From: Linepithema humile
Taxonomy: Eukaryota > Arthropoda > Insecta > Hymenoptera > Formicidae
Direction of reading: 5' to 3'
DNA: 64,000 bases
Assembly (NCBI RefSeq): GCF_040581485.1
Contig: NC_090132.1
Location: forward strand, 25,245,911 to 25,309,910
The number at the start of each line of letters is the position of its first letter. Position 1 is the stretch's first letter. Both the position numbers and the translations under genes were made by a program. This document shows, piece by piece, positions 1-11,735 of this stretch. The notes under the pieces are model-generated. The model was not told the origin of the DNA. It made no database searches and was given only the letters and a program-made list of their open reading frames with translations.

Positions 1-2425
1 CGATATTCTTCCGAATATTCTATATTTTTTAACGTTTATATCGTCGATATCGAACTAGAATATCCGCGATACACTAATGTGATCGCGGAAAAAACAAGGT
101 TTAGATCTCGTCATGGTATAACGATGTTCGCGAAAAGTTTTATAAGCCGTTTCGTGCACATGTGGTCGCCGAATATCCACGAGATAGAATAGCGGAGGAG
201 GGAACGATGTCGCACACAGCGCGATATTACCCCGCGGAAGATGTTCCCATCCGCTAATATTTGAGATTTTGGTCTCGTATATGAGCCGCTATCTGTGTGG
301 TGACATCTGGCATGGATCTTAAGGCGCATTATTGCCCGTAAGAAACGTTCGCAATATTGTCACGTAATAAAGGAGCGATTCCTGGGAATGTGAATGGTAA
401 TATATCCAGCGCGCGGAGAGCTGTGCGGATATCGCGGGCGCGTATTGGAAAATCATTGAAATCCTTAAATTTCGAAATCATTGAGATATATCGGGTGTAA
501 CGGAAAGTTTTGCCAATTTGCATTTGATTCGTGGGCTGAAAGTAGAGTCGCTGACCTGTTTTTTCTATATCATCGGTTCCCTCCCTCTTCATTCGTTCCG
601 CGCGCGTTCGCGTATATTAAATTGATAATTCACGTTAACGGATTTCATTTTACATATTTGGGATAACGGGGGAATGTAATGTATCAAATTTTTACTACTG
701 TTGTTTTACGAGACATTTTTTTGTAAATAAGATATCGATAAGTATCGCTTACGAGATGCTTCTTCAAATATTGAGTATCAACGTATTGACAATAGATATT
801 GATTATCTGAGTGCGCTGATACGTGAGCGGTGCGAGCATGCTCTAACAGAAGAAAAAAAGAAATGGAGAGGCGGAAAGAAGGCCAACCTGGCCGATTCGT
901 CCGAGCGACTTTGATCCCTTAACGATCGGCTGACAGCGAAGACGTATGTCGGTGCCATCAGATAATGCGTGTAACGTCGGTGTGCATATATACATCGACG
1001 ATGCAGCGTCGGCACGCCCGTGCACGTATACGGACCAGCGTAGAAATGTTCGTAAATGCTTCGCACGCCGTCTTCGTCGTCGTTTCGCCGTACGTCGGGG
1101 ACATCTTCATAATGTCGCGTACAAACCGACTGTCATGTCGTATCATGCCTCACGAACGTTGACGATGCGATAGAGCCGGTCAATGCGAGGAGAGAAACTC
1201 ACGATCACACATCCATCGGTCGCACAAATCAATATCAATAGTTCGTCGAAACCGTCTGACAATTGGCGTGATTTACACGCGTCTTATCACAGCCTCTTCA
1301 ATAAGAATTAACATTTTTCATAAAAACACTGCTATTATTATAAGTATTAGAAAAATTATTATTTATACATTAAATAAAGAAAAATAAAACAAAAAGATAT
1401 TTTTCGCAAAAGATTACTGCAGGAAGATTACTGCAAAATATTCAAAATCAAGACATTAAAAGTATGGACAAATTTTGAAGTTTTCATATAAAAATTGTCA
1501 CTTTGCTTTTCTATTTTTTTTTTTCTAGAAAAAAACTTACATAATCTGCGAGTTATCTCGTCAGTATCCAAATTGATGATTCAAGCGCACTGAAGTTTTA
1601 TTTGATATGCTCATACGTTTTTAACTTTTTTGTAGACATACGTGAATAGACACGCTTGATTTTAATAAACCAATTTTTCTCGCACGAAAGCACGATATCT
1701 CGCGCGTTTCATACGCCTCGAAGAAAATAATAAATCGCTGCACAAAGCGGCTGCGATCGTCACGAGTAAAATGTATTAACACACCCATCCGGCGCGCATC
1801 TAATATAGCAATTGTTCTTCTTCATTCGAATTGCGTACGAGGTAATTGAAGGGCGCACCAAATAAAATACGCGCCCTAAGGAGGTACGATACAGCCGTCA
1901 GATCTCGCGCTTGAAAGTCAGAACCGGAGGGGAAAAGGGTGCGAAAGACGATGAGAGGAAGAGGAGGATGGAAGAAGCAAACAGGAATATCGAACGACGA
2001 AGAGCGAGATGAAGAGAATCAAGGAGAGCGGAAAGAGAGACGGCGAAAGGGTTAAAAAGAGAGACGGACAGGAGCGAGCGGTGGTGATGGCGTGAGGGAG
2101 GGACGTGGAGGAAGGAGAAGAAGGCGAGGATGAGAAGAGACCTATCGGACCATGTGGCAGGCGCAAACGGTGTGAGTAATGGCGTCGACCGATCGCTCCC
2201 AGCTCTAAAACACGAACGCGCCGGCCGCCCGTCTGCCTCTTTCCCTCGGCGCGAACGCGTACAGCAATAACGAGCCGTCTATCATCGTCGGAATCATTAT
2301 CATCGCTCGATCCGCGGTCCTCGTCCTTCTCCCGCCCGTTTGGCCAGCTTCTCGTCTTTCGTCTCTGCCCTGTCAGGGTCGGATCTGTAGACTTAATGAG
2401 ACTTAACCCTCTCGGAGGACATTTG
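1..2425. other. No gene seen; mixed CpG-rich and AT-rich DNA
   Basis: No splice-bounded or domain-bearing frame was found. About 830-1260 is CpG-rich, with several short overlapping frames on both strands, which is typical of composition rather than coding. About 1290-1690 is AT-rich. From 2160 to 2400 the DNA becomes GC-rich again. A TATCGATA word, the core of the insect DREF promoter element, lies near 732-739, but a single copy means little. Confidence 0.5.
1918..2130 (+). repeat. Polypurine tract
   Basis: About 210 bases of strongly A/G-biased sequence on the plus strand (GAGG, GAAG and AGAGAG words). The opposite strand yields a Ser/Pro/Leu-rich open frame that simply reflects the polypyrimidine complement. 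It resembles the longer purine-skewed stretch at 9.56-11.3 kb in style. Confidence 0.6.
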
Positions 2426-2564
2426 TGCCCGGTTCCACCAACGTAGATTAACTTTAATCTCGGTTCAACTTATTCTATATCTTTTTCTAATTCTTAGAAC
2501 TAGAAAAAGATGAAGAGTAAGTTGAACCGAGGTTAAAATTAATCTACATTGGTGAAAATGGGCA
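2426..2564. mobile_element. Palindromic MITE-like foldback, 139 bp
   Basis: The left arm starts TGCCCGGTTCCACCAACGTA and continues through TTAACTTTAATCTCGGTTCAACTTA. The right arm is its imperfect reverse complement and ends in GGGCA at 2564. The arms run about 60 bases each and meet at a short centre around TTCTTAGAACTAGAA. There is no coding capacity. Structure and length fit a miniature inverted-repeat transposable element. No clear target-site duplication was seen, so the superfamily is not assigned. Confidence 0.8.
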
Positions 2565-2659
2565 TTACGCACACACGATGCTCTAACTTATAAACCCGGC
2601 GTGCCGACTAGCGGCGATCGTTTTTCGCGCTTTTACTGTCATATCAAAAGAATTAATTC

Positions 2660-2680
2660 TTTTTTTTTTTTTTTTTTTTT
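2660..2680. repeat. Poly(T), 21 bases
   Basis: An uninterrupted run of 21 T. It could be the reversed poly(A) tail of a retroposed sequence, but no adjoining element was recognised. Confidence 0.9.
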
Positions 2681-3173
2681 AATAAACTGATAATATTTCG
2701 TAAAATAATTACTTGAGACAAACAATTGTGGGCGTATCAGAAGTATGAGGTTCTCTGTCTTTGGATTTGTGCCGTCTGTGCGAGGGTATTGACAATTGCA
2801 TCGACCCGCGACGACGACATGCCGAATGATCCCGACATAAGGCGAAAGCGACCGATACGACCAGATGATCCTCGCGAAGCACGTGTTGTGACGAAAAATT
2901 TTACTACTGTTTATCAGTTGATCAGCTGAACATAGTACCGTTATAGTTCCGTACTTTGCGCGCGCTGTGTTTATTTGTAAATTGTGCACGTGGCGGACTT
3001 TTAAAACGCTATAACTTAGCGAAAAATTGACGTATCAAGCTGCGGCAAGAACAGATTTTCTGTGCTTCGCACCCCGTACATGTCTGTGCTCATTGCAAAT
3101 ATATGTTTTTGTCATGATACGTTGCGATGATTTTTGTAAAAAGTGAAATATAAAATATAAAAAAATAACAAAC

Positions 3174-3333
3174 TAAGAATGTAGGGAACAAATGAGCCTA
3201 CGCTGATTATTATTACCAAATGTATTTGACTTACAAGATAATATTAATAACTACTATCTATATCTATTATCTTGTAAGTCAAATACATTTGCAATAGCAA
3301 CCAGCATATGCTCATTTGCTCCTTACATTCTTA
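3174..3333. mobile_element. Palindromic MITE-like foldback, 160 bp
   Basis: The left end TAAGAATGTAGGGAACAAAT and the right end, whose reverse complement begins TAAGAATGTAAGGAGCAAAT, are the outer parts of arms about 70 bases long. The inner parts share the segment AATGTATTTGACTTACAAGA exactly. The loop is AT-rich. The outermost TA on both sides could be a target duplication of the Tc1/mariner type, which is inference. No open frame is present. Confidence 0.85.
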
Positions 3334-6300
3334 ATATGATATATATAATTGGAGTCTTGATCAATAACTTAAAAAAAAATAAATTATAGAACATAAAAAG
3401 ACCTCTCCTGACAATTATCGCAGTGTTATGCTGCCGTATTGAGACGATTAATGTTATCTGTTTATCCACATTTGTGGATATTGATTTAAACTTTGACTAT
3501 CGGGAAGCACTGCAGAATAAATTTACTCAATTTATTTGTCAACTCTTTAAAAATTTTAGGAGAAGTATAAAGATAAATCAGGATAAAAATTTTGGACGTC
3601 GAGTCGTAATTTCTTAAATTTAGCTTTGTTTAGGCTTCTGTTAAGATTTCTTAAAAGTTCAGATACTAAACAATTTACTATGCGTCCCTGCATGTCACTT
3701 TCTTACTTCCAACTTTTCAACAAGTGACGCAGTGGAAAGAGAAGGAGTGCAAAAAGCGAGGGGGAAGGGGGGTTTAATGACAAAATTATACCGAAAGCAC
3801 AGCTTCGATGTCCGTGAAGAAGATATAATACTTTTCTGCGCGGCCCTTATCTCGCGCGCGTGTTACGATAATGAAGACGATCGGTCGCGAATTCGCGCGG
3901 TGACTGCGTCTCGAAAAATGTTGCGTTAATCGTAAATTGCATCGCGCGGTCGCGCGTGCGAGAAAAAAATTACTTCCGCGCATGTTGGCGTGATAACAAG
4001 CGATTATGAGTCGAACGGCGATAAACGCGAGCCGATTACGCGCGCGGCACGTAATGAGCATTCTGGGTGGTTAAAATTTTATTATCTGATCTCTCTCGTT
4101 TCATTCCGGACTTACGCTCCAACGCTTTTGCTGTCTGTTCATTTGTTAAACTTTTTTTGTACAACATTCGTTTGCGTCGCAAGTAAACTTGAGATTTATG
4201 TAGATATATTGTATATCGGTGGAAAAAAAAAAATAAAAGTTAATACAATAAATTTTTTAGGATATAAAACATCTTTTTTATCAACGTGTTATGCGTATTG
4301 AAACGCGAGAAACCTGCTCTATCTATAATGTGGATTTAATATCATTATTACAAAGCAATAAGTTTTCATCTTGCGCGACGTAAAAATTGTGCAGTCGTAT
4401 ATTAATAATGCATCCTGAATGCCCGAGTATGCGCTATGATCGATTGACGATGCAATAATAATCGATGCGCCGTGCTAGTCGGCCGTCATTTAGCACCTTG
4501 TTATTAGGGAAATCGATTCAATTTCTCACGGTTAACAGTGTGCTGTTATCTTCGTATATTATGATAATGAAGACGGTGGCTCGTGAAAGATTGGGGCGCA
4601 GATCGAAAGAGATCGATCCAGATATCTCGCTCGATTAAAGAAAAAAAGGGGAGAAAAAAATATAAAGTGTGCAATAAATTCTATACGCGGTATGCACGCT
4701 TAAAACTGCTTGCTCGCGCCTTCGTCTGCACAGGATACAGTCGCGAACGATCGAAGGCAGCTGATATATTATTATAGCATGTACAGGGCGATGCAAACAG
4801 ATAAACTTTATTTTTCGTCTCGCATCAAAAGCGCGTTATTTTTACAAAAGTTTCGATTTATGACTCAATTACTGCAAAATATTTAGTACCAAAAAATAGG
4901 ATGCCGTAAAGAAGCGTCCGATCATTGTTTCTCCAAATTTCATCGAGACATCCGTATTCGAATAAAGATTATTTGAAACATCCTGTATCAGACGTGAATG
5001 AAAAAAATATAGAATGACCACGGCGCAATCGATTATCCGCATCGCGACTGCTCATCGTGAGACCGATTACGCGTCTTTCGAGATCGGAGAGAGACAAAAT
5101 TAAATTGATAGCTCGAGATCGGTCTGCTTGCGAAGTTATATTTTTGCATGCTCAATCACAATGATTTTCATGTACCTGCGGGCAAGAACAAGCAGGCGAT
5201 AGTAATGCGCCATTAGTAAAAACTCGTTAATCGTATGTTTGCATGCGCGAGTCTCGCGGAGACGACGAGCGATTGCGATGCAGCAAGTCGAGCATAATAA
5301 TATCATTGTTCGCGTCGTTATCCGCCCGGAGTGCATCGGCATCGTTCTTTTTTCCGTTCTGTAACATCGCAGATGAACATCCGTCGGAAACGACGGCAAG
5401 TAGATTTGACGAGATAAGAGACGGCAGGTTTCGATCATTCGACTATAACGAGAAAATTATAGCGTGCGCTACGGCTTCGGTAAGTGATGCGTTTTTGATG
5501 ACGGAATCCACTTTATCGTGCCGAATTGATGATCATTAAAAGATCGGATGATGATCATTAAAAGTTTGATATGATGCGTGTACCAATTTAATTTTAATAC
5601 AATAATAATTGGAGCGGTAAGTAAACCACGTGTCTCGTATGCGGATCAGAGCTGTAATTTCAATTCGGTGTAATTTTTCGCTGGAGAAATATGCACCTTG
5701 ACGGAACTGTCGGGAGGGGTGGTCGCGAGTCTCCACGCGAATGCATGTCAAATCGCGATATTGTGGAGAAAATTGCGCGAGAGGAACAAAGGAGGAAACG
5801 CTGCGCGAGAATGATTCGCCCGTAGGGACCGTCATCGGGCTGGGCTCTGAGCGGTCGCGGCACCTCATTATTCTACTCCTTGCTCGGCTGCCGTTCTACA
5901 AAGAGCCTCGAACAATGACGCGATACGATCTTGACACAGGCAATAAAGTATACTATTCCATTATTACATTTTTATACGCTTCGGCTGTTCCAGCGGCGGT
6001 GTTCGCCAATTGCGCAACGCGCACGATGCACGCAATCGCGTAACGCTTATGCCCTATTATCGTACCGCGTTATTTCACATTGACAACGGTAACGGATCGT
6101 TATGCAATCAAACGAATCTTGTACTACTTATTTACCTGCAAATCATATTTTTAAATAGCTTTATTTTGTAACCGCTTAACACACAGGTACGTGCGAGCGC
6201 TTTGGGATCTGGGATTAAAGTTATTTTAATAGTTTATGTTTAAGATCTGACTATTTGAAGATAATAATTCGAGTAAAATTTATCTGTGAAATATGGAGAT

Positions 6301-7976
6301 ATATTTTTGAGCGTGTCACAAACGAATGTGCGATTGTTAATTATCTCGTTGCACATTGAACGACGCAATAACAATTTCTATTTTAATCACGATCTAACGT
6401 AATCGCACATAGCTGTACTCGGCGCCTCGGGTAAGGGCTCTATTGTTGTTTACCGGAAGATCAACGCGGTAGATTGATGTTTAGCCTCGCGAAGGCGTCG
6501 CAAATTCGTTCGTAGCTTCGAGAATTCTTTTAGACTCATCACAGTTTTATTTTCATCGTCTTAATTCCCGACGGTCCTTCGAGAGCGACGTAACCGCAAC
6601 GTTTGCAGGATATTGGTGTCCGTTCTGCTTGAGATTTCCTGCCACGAATAAACACTAGCTATCTCGGCGAAACGGCTGCGGAGCATCGGTGGTCCGTGGT
6701 CGGCCGTAAAACTTAGGATGGGCGTGGAATTAGTGAACTGCCGCAAATGGTAGTACAAATGGTGCTGTTGTTGCCTGTTGAAATCAGGCATAGCTTGAAA
6801 TTATTTCGAAAATATTTATTTTTTCACGAGGCAGTCTTGTAATATGGCGGACTCCGAAAGATGCGTTTCTCGTGTCGCGAGAAAATTTCTCACTATTGTT
6901 TGCTTTCGATTAAACCGTTTTTTCAATGAATATTTTGTATATATATCTTTATATTCGAAACTTTGAGATACACTTTAACTATACGAGATAGTGCGTTATG
7001 CAATTTTATCAGATGACATTTATTTGATCAGTGTCGAAGACAGCCGAAAGAGTTTGAGCGCCAAGCAACGAAAAATATCAACAAGTGATGTGCTTCCTTT
7101 TTTTTCGCTATTCAAGACTAGTGTTTAAGATTATTTACTGACGGAAGCAGTTTTTCTGTATTCCCACAGAATTTAAAGAATTAGTTCAGCCTCTTGTAAC
7201 TCAAAAGGATCTATTGCAACGCTGCAGTAGACCTTGCAAGTAATACTCGTTAAAAATATAAAAAAAAGCGTTAAGTTACCTTGAGAAATATTTGGAGCAA
7301 GATAAGTATTCTGAAAGGTATTTCTAAGTTCATTTTAAAATATATCGAATCTTATTGAAAATGTTTTTTAACCTTTCAAAACCATTTCGACGGAAGAAAT
7401 CTTATACAGGTGCAATGTTTAGCTTGTATCGATTTTGCGCTTTCAGAGAAAATCAAATAATTATTTCAGTCTTTTGAAATGTTACCTGAAAGCGGCAACT
7501 TCTTTCAATTTGTCCAATTCTTCGCTTAACGTAATAGATTGCTGAAGGGTGACAAGTTTTCTTTTGTAAATGGTAACAGTTTGAGTTTTTCTTCGATCGC
7601 CTTTGAGAAAAAATAATCCATCACAATCTTTTATATAAAATATTTTTATACAAAATTAATACATTACAATTTACAAATATGAGACGTAAATCGGCGTGTT
7701 TTGTTTTTAAAGCGTTGAGGATTGGAAACGTCTTTCGAGTGATTTTGCGTAGCATTGTTACAATAATATTAAAATAATGTTAAATATCAGAAAAATGTCA
7801 AAATATATGTAACGTTATCAAATTGGAATCAAAATATATTTATTCTTCAAATATAACGCGTGCGATAAATTTCAAAACAGATTAATATAACTGTCAAAGT
7901 AATTGTCATATAGTGTGTTAAATTTCTTAGCATTATGTTGCATGTATATACATCCAGTTTTTTATATTTCAAATAC
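3334..7976. other. No gene seen; AT-rich with CpG-rich patches
   Basis: I find no supported exon. The stretch alternates AT-rich DNA with CpG-rich patches (3830-4060, 5240-5480, 5700-6050). A short plus-strand direct repeat lies at 5528-5564. A 76-codon minus-strand frame at 6561-6791 starts with ATG and has a Gln/His-rich N-terminus, but I see no donor site or homology to support it. The segment 6800-7960 is AT-rich and featureless. Confidence 0.45.
5528..5564 (+). repeat. Direct repeat, 15 bp twice
   Basis: GATGATCATTAAAAG occurs at 5528-5542 and again at 5550-5564, with the preceding T also shared. This looks like a small local duplication. Confidence 0.8.
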
Positions 7977-8067
7977 TACACGGAGAAAACTTTATATAAA
8001 AAATTACTATGTCCGCGGTTACTGCCGTGGTACATAGTAATTTTTGATATAAAATTTTCTCCGTGTA
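7977..8067. mobile_element. Short palindromic MITE-like element, 91 bp
   Basis: Terminal arms TACACGGAGAAAA and TTTTCTCCGTGTA bound the element. The pairing continues inward through TTTATAT and AATTACTATGT, giving arms of about 38 bases around a GC-rich centre (CCGCGGTTACTGCCGTGG). It is fully non-coding. ACACGGAGAAAA-ended foldbacks are, from general knowledge, a repeated motif in insect genomes, but I cannot check copy number here. Confidence 0.8.
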
Positions 8068-8935
8068 CGTATCTTAATTAGTATTTTAATTTATTTTTCA
8101 GTCAATCGCCTTCACTGCAATCAGTTGAAATAAAGTTGTATTCTTCACATATAGTTTGTTATATTTTAGTAATCCCTCGAAACGTATCCATCATTACTTT
8201 CTAACTGGCGAAGTTACGGTGATGTTCGCGGACAACTGTAACCGATGAGCCATCAGTTTAGATCCGGACGACGGAAAAACGACAATACGTGCGCGATAGA
8301 TCCTAGATTAACATGTCCGCGACGCGTTATCGATACCGGGTTTGCGCCTCGGCGCCATTAGGTCTCCTCGCACGTCCGGCAATTACAGTCTGTCGCTCCG
8401 GGGCGATTCGTGACCGTAATAATAGCGATAAGCCCCGAAGGAAAATTCGGCACTTTCGTCGAGCTATTTATGGCGGCATTGTGTCTCCAGTCGATCGCGC
8501 GCCAAACGACTCTATTGAGTTGTCGTGTACGACACGGCGGACTCGTGTACGAATGAAGAATTGATGATACGCACGGTAATAGGTCAAGATCGTAGATGCA
8601 CGATGGCTGAACGTCCGAACGATGATATATCAAGATTTGACGGATTTTCGACATTGATAGCTTGGCAAATTACAGATATTCTCAGGTGCGTGATAAATTA
8701 TTGGCGAAATTACGCAAGTAACTGTTTAATTAAGCGATTTGCATCGCTTACGGTTTAATATACTTTGTATACATTTGCTGAAACATAATTTAAAGTAATT
8801 ACACTTAGCAATTATGACGCGCGGAAAGAAAATATCATGAATATTCTAATTTGCCTGCGAAGGATTGAATCACCGTTCGGATTACAACAAAGCGATAAGA
8901 AAGAAGTCCGCTCCGCTCTCGCTATCCTCATTCAG
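8068..8935. other. No gene seen
   Basis: CpG-containing DNA with overlapping frames of 77-98 codons on both strands and no splice or domain evidence. A TATCGATA (DREF-core) word sits near 8328-8335. Confidence 0.4.
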
Positions 8936-9560
8936 CCGGGCATCAATTCGGACGGGCAGGTAGCGCTGGACTTTGTAAATTACACACGTACAAGAGCGCG
9001 TCATCCCGTATAGGGCCCCCGCCGCCACAGCCGCCGCCGTCGTTGTCAACCGCCATACACGGCAACAAATTTATACGTCGCCGCCCCGCAGTTTTCCCAC
9101 ATACGTGGACAAACGGGGAGTGGTAAGAGATACGGGTCGAGGAGCAAAAGAGCCGAAAGACATCGTGCCTCGAGTAATTACATGCCCCGGGAGAGCCCCG
9201 GCAATGGGATCCGACAAACACGCGCGGTCAGGGAGTAGGTGGTTAAGGTTTAGGTGTGCACGAGGTAGGTTGGGAAGACAGGGGGAAGGGGGTTCCAAGG
9301 GAGTCCGTTCGGTTGGGCCCCAAGGGCGGGAGAGGGGAGAGGGAGGTGGTGGATTTACCTCTATATACGCTGCCGCGCCGCGAGGGGCGAGGAAAGGGGC
9401 GGTAGAGGGAGAGCCTCTCGCGGCGAGCACTATATTACATCATTGGCGGCCATTTTGGACCACCCAAGTCGCTGTCAGAGCATAAAAAATATGAAGTTCT
9501 TTTAGGGCCGCCTTTTTTCCGTGCCGCCAGCGGCGCGACTCCGCTGGATCGCACCGTAAC
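8936..9560. promoter_or_regulatory. GC-rich island with promoter-like features
   Basis: The island begins with GCC-rich repeats (9018-9045) and passes into a G-run-rich plus strand at 9230-9400. It contains a CTATATAC TATA-like box near 9360-9367, then GC-rich DNA, then GGCGGCCATTTTGG at 9445-9458. That motif resembles a YY1/Pleiohomeotic site and overlaps an inverted CCAAT (ATTGG, 9442-9446). Overlapping 119- and 126-codon frames on opposite strands lack any recognisable domain. The layout fits a promoter for the purine-skewed stretch that follows; this is inference only. Confidence 0.35.
9324..9343 (+). other. Potential G-quadruplex
   Basis: Four G-runs with short loops, GGG-C-GGG-AGA-GGGG-AGA-GGG, meet the usual G3+N1-7 rule. 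The site sits just upstream of the TATA-like box of the GC island. Confidence 0.6.
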
Positions 9561-11306
9561 GGAGAAAGGCGGTGCGAAGGAGAGAGTAAAGGCGAAATCG
9601 GTGTGTACCGAAACGAGACGGCGAAAGGGGGACAAAAGGAAGGAGGAGAGGAAGAGAGAGAGGATCGGGATAGAGAGACTCCAGGAAGGTAGAGGAAGAA
9701 GGGAGCAAAGAGGAATAGCTAAAACTGAGAACGAAAGTTCTCCACTTCGTGGAGAATCGAAAAGAGAGAAGAAAGGCGGACGCTGGACCTCTGATCTCGC
9801 ACCGAGGGATCCGAGTAAGGATCCCCAAAAGGATCCCCAAAATAGAATTTGATAGGTAGATTTAGAAAACAAGGTGAGGATTGAGGAAGGATGTGGAAGA
9901 ATAAACAAAGATTTGAGGTAAGCGAGTGTGTGAAGAAGAGAATAGTTAAGTGAGATAGAAAAGGATTATAAAGTAAGAACAAATATAAAAATAATGTTGA
10001 AAGGAGAGTATTTTAAGCATCACAAAGAGTAATAGAAAGACATATTGATTTGACGTAAAATCGAGATAAACGCATGATACTCGAAACGCGGCACGGCGTC
10101 GGCATTGATATTATGCAATGATTGAATCTGATAGATACAATGATACGATAATAGTGATCTAACGGCAGAGCGTTGTGACCTGTGCGTTCTCGTACCGCGA
10201 AACGTATCGCGGAAGTATGGCAGACAGAGACAGATAGTCTCGGAAAAAGAGAATCGCTTAGGGTTACGGAGGGCAAGCGTTGCGAACGAATAGATAAGCG
10301 GAGGGAGGCAGGAGGGAATGCGCGACGTGCGGAGATAAACAGGCGGGGAGATAGGGCAAAGGGAATACTTGTGTGCAGTGAAGGGTAAGCGCGGTATTTG
10401 AGGAGATAAGATGGAGTCGACCGAGCAGGATAAAATAACAGAATTAAACGGATAGTCTTAATCGACAAGGCACAGTTCGATATGCAAACGCGTAAGAAAA
10501 CAGACGTGGAAGAACGAGGCGCGCAGGGTTGAAGCACTTTTCGCAAAGATCATAGAAATTAATAGAAAGATATGATGCGGAAGAACAAGATAATCAGTGA
10601 AGAAAAAAATAAAATAATTCGATAATCGGGAAGATACGAAAATAAAAAAATATCAGATATTTTAATATTTCCAGTTAACACATTTTCCAATTTTTTTTTT
10701 TCTAAATAGCATCTTGGCACATGTATGTAGAAAACATGATTAATAAATCCAAAAAATTTTTTTCGGTATTATCAGCTTCTATTTTTGATAGCTTGTTCCT
10801 ATTGGAATAAACGATAAAAGGCTTACTGGATAATGATACGTATGTGATATGGTAGCCAGCGAGGAGATTTGAAGAACGTAGAGAGGTTGCGAGAGGGCTG
10901 AAGTGATATATGTAAAGAATAAAGGATCGAATAAATTAAGAGAAAGACGCCCGGCGTAATTTGAGAGGAAGAGCGTCTCTTGAGCGTGTTAAGGCACTTT
11001 GGAGTAAAGGCGAGAACGAATGGAACCTGCGAGGCGAAGGTGCAGGAAGATAGGCGAAGGCAGAGACGGATAGGTGGTGGGTAAGGGAAGCACTTAGGCC
11101 GTGAAGGGCACGGGAGGTAGAAGGCCGCAGGCCGTACTCGCGAGGAACGCGAGTAAAAGAAAGATGTAGTTGTTGCGTAGTTGAGTCCGGGTTTAGATCT
11201 CCTCGTCCGCCATACTGCGGCTCAGCTCCGCACTTTTTAGCTACCCGCTGCATTCCATGTATTTTATTTAAGCACGATAAGCCCTTTCTTGTATTAAATA
11301 AATAAA
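9561..11306 (+). other. 1.7-kb purine-skewed stretch, possible non-coding transcript
   Basis: The plus strand is markedly A/G-rich from about 9560 to 11165, with one pyrimidine-containing break at about 10650-10800. It contains no long plus-strand coding frame. Minus-strand frames (for example 9435-9908 and 10013-10546) are Ser/Pro/Leu/Phe-rich and arise from the polypyrimidine complement. Two overlapping AATAAA signals lie at 11297-11302 and 11301-11306, just after the skew ends, and a TATA-bearing GC island precedes it. This could be an unspliced long non-coding RNA, a decayed retroelement, or simply polypurine DNA. The sequence alone does not decide. Confidence 0.35.
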
Positions 11307-11703
11307 TTAAAATATATCAATAGTGGAAAGACGGTTTCATCAATAGAATCGTAGAAAAAAGTCGGCGAGCGATAATAAGATTAGATTTTTATTACGATTT
11401 TTGTATCTTCCATTCGCGTTTATAAATTTAACATTGAGAACGTTAACTTTCCCTTTGCTCGTTACACCTGAGCGCCTATCAATGAAGAAGCGCAACCTCG
11501 CCGCGCCATTAGCTTTACTAGATGCAAATGCGCGGATGTCTGTTTGATGTCGATTGCCATGCATGATCGGCCGCGTCTCGAAATTATAGGTGGGTAAACG
11601 ACTCGGTTCTTACCAGCGTGTAATCCGTCCTGTTTGTTATGACGTCGCCGTTTTGTTTCTGTCGCTCGTTTTGCCGTGGTTGGGAGGCGAGCGGCGAGGA
11701 GGC

Positions 11704-11735
<32 letters not shown>

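Noticed and set aside
4783..4988. Possible element bounded by GTACAGGGCGATGC and GAAACATCCTGTATCA
   Set aside because: The ends pair only partly and the interior shows no self-complementarity. It is too weak to call a mobile element.
6561..6791. Minus-strand 76-codon frame with Gln/His-rich ATG start
   Set aside because: It looks mildly like a first coding exon, but no donor in a suitable place, no following exon and no known motif were found.
10013..10546. 177-codon minus-strand frame
   Set aside because: It is Ser/Leu/Arg-rich because the plus strand is purine-skewed. It has no domain and no splice context.
11150..11260. tRNA-like or RNA gene near GGGTTTAGATCTCC
   Set aside because: The box B consensus is not met and no cloverleaf could be folded by eye.
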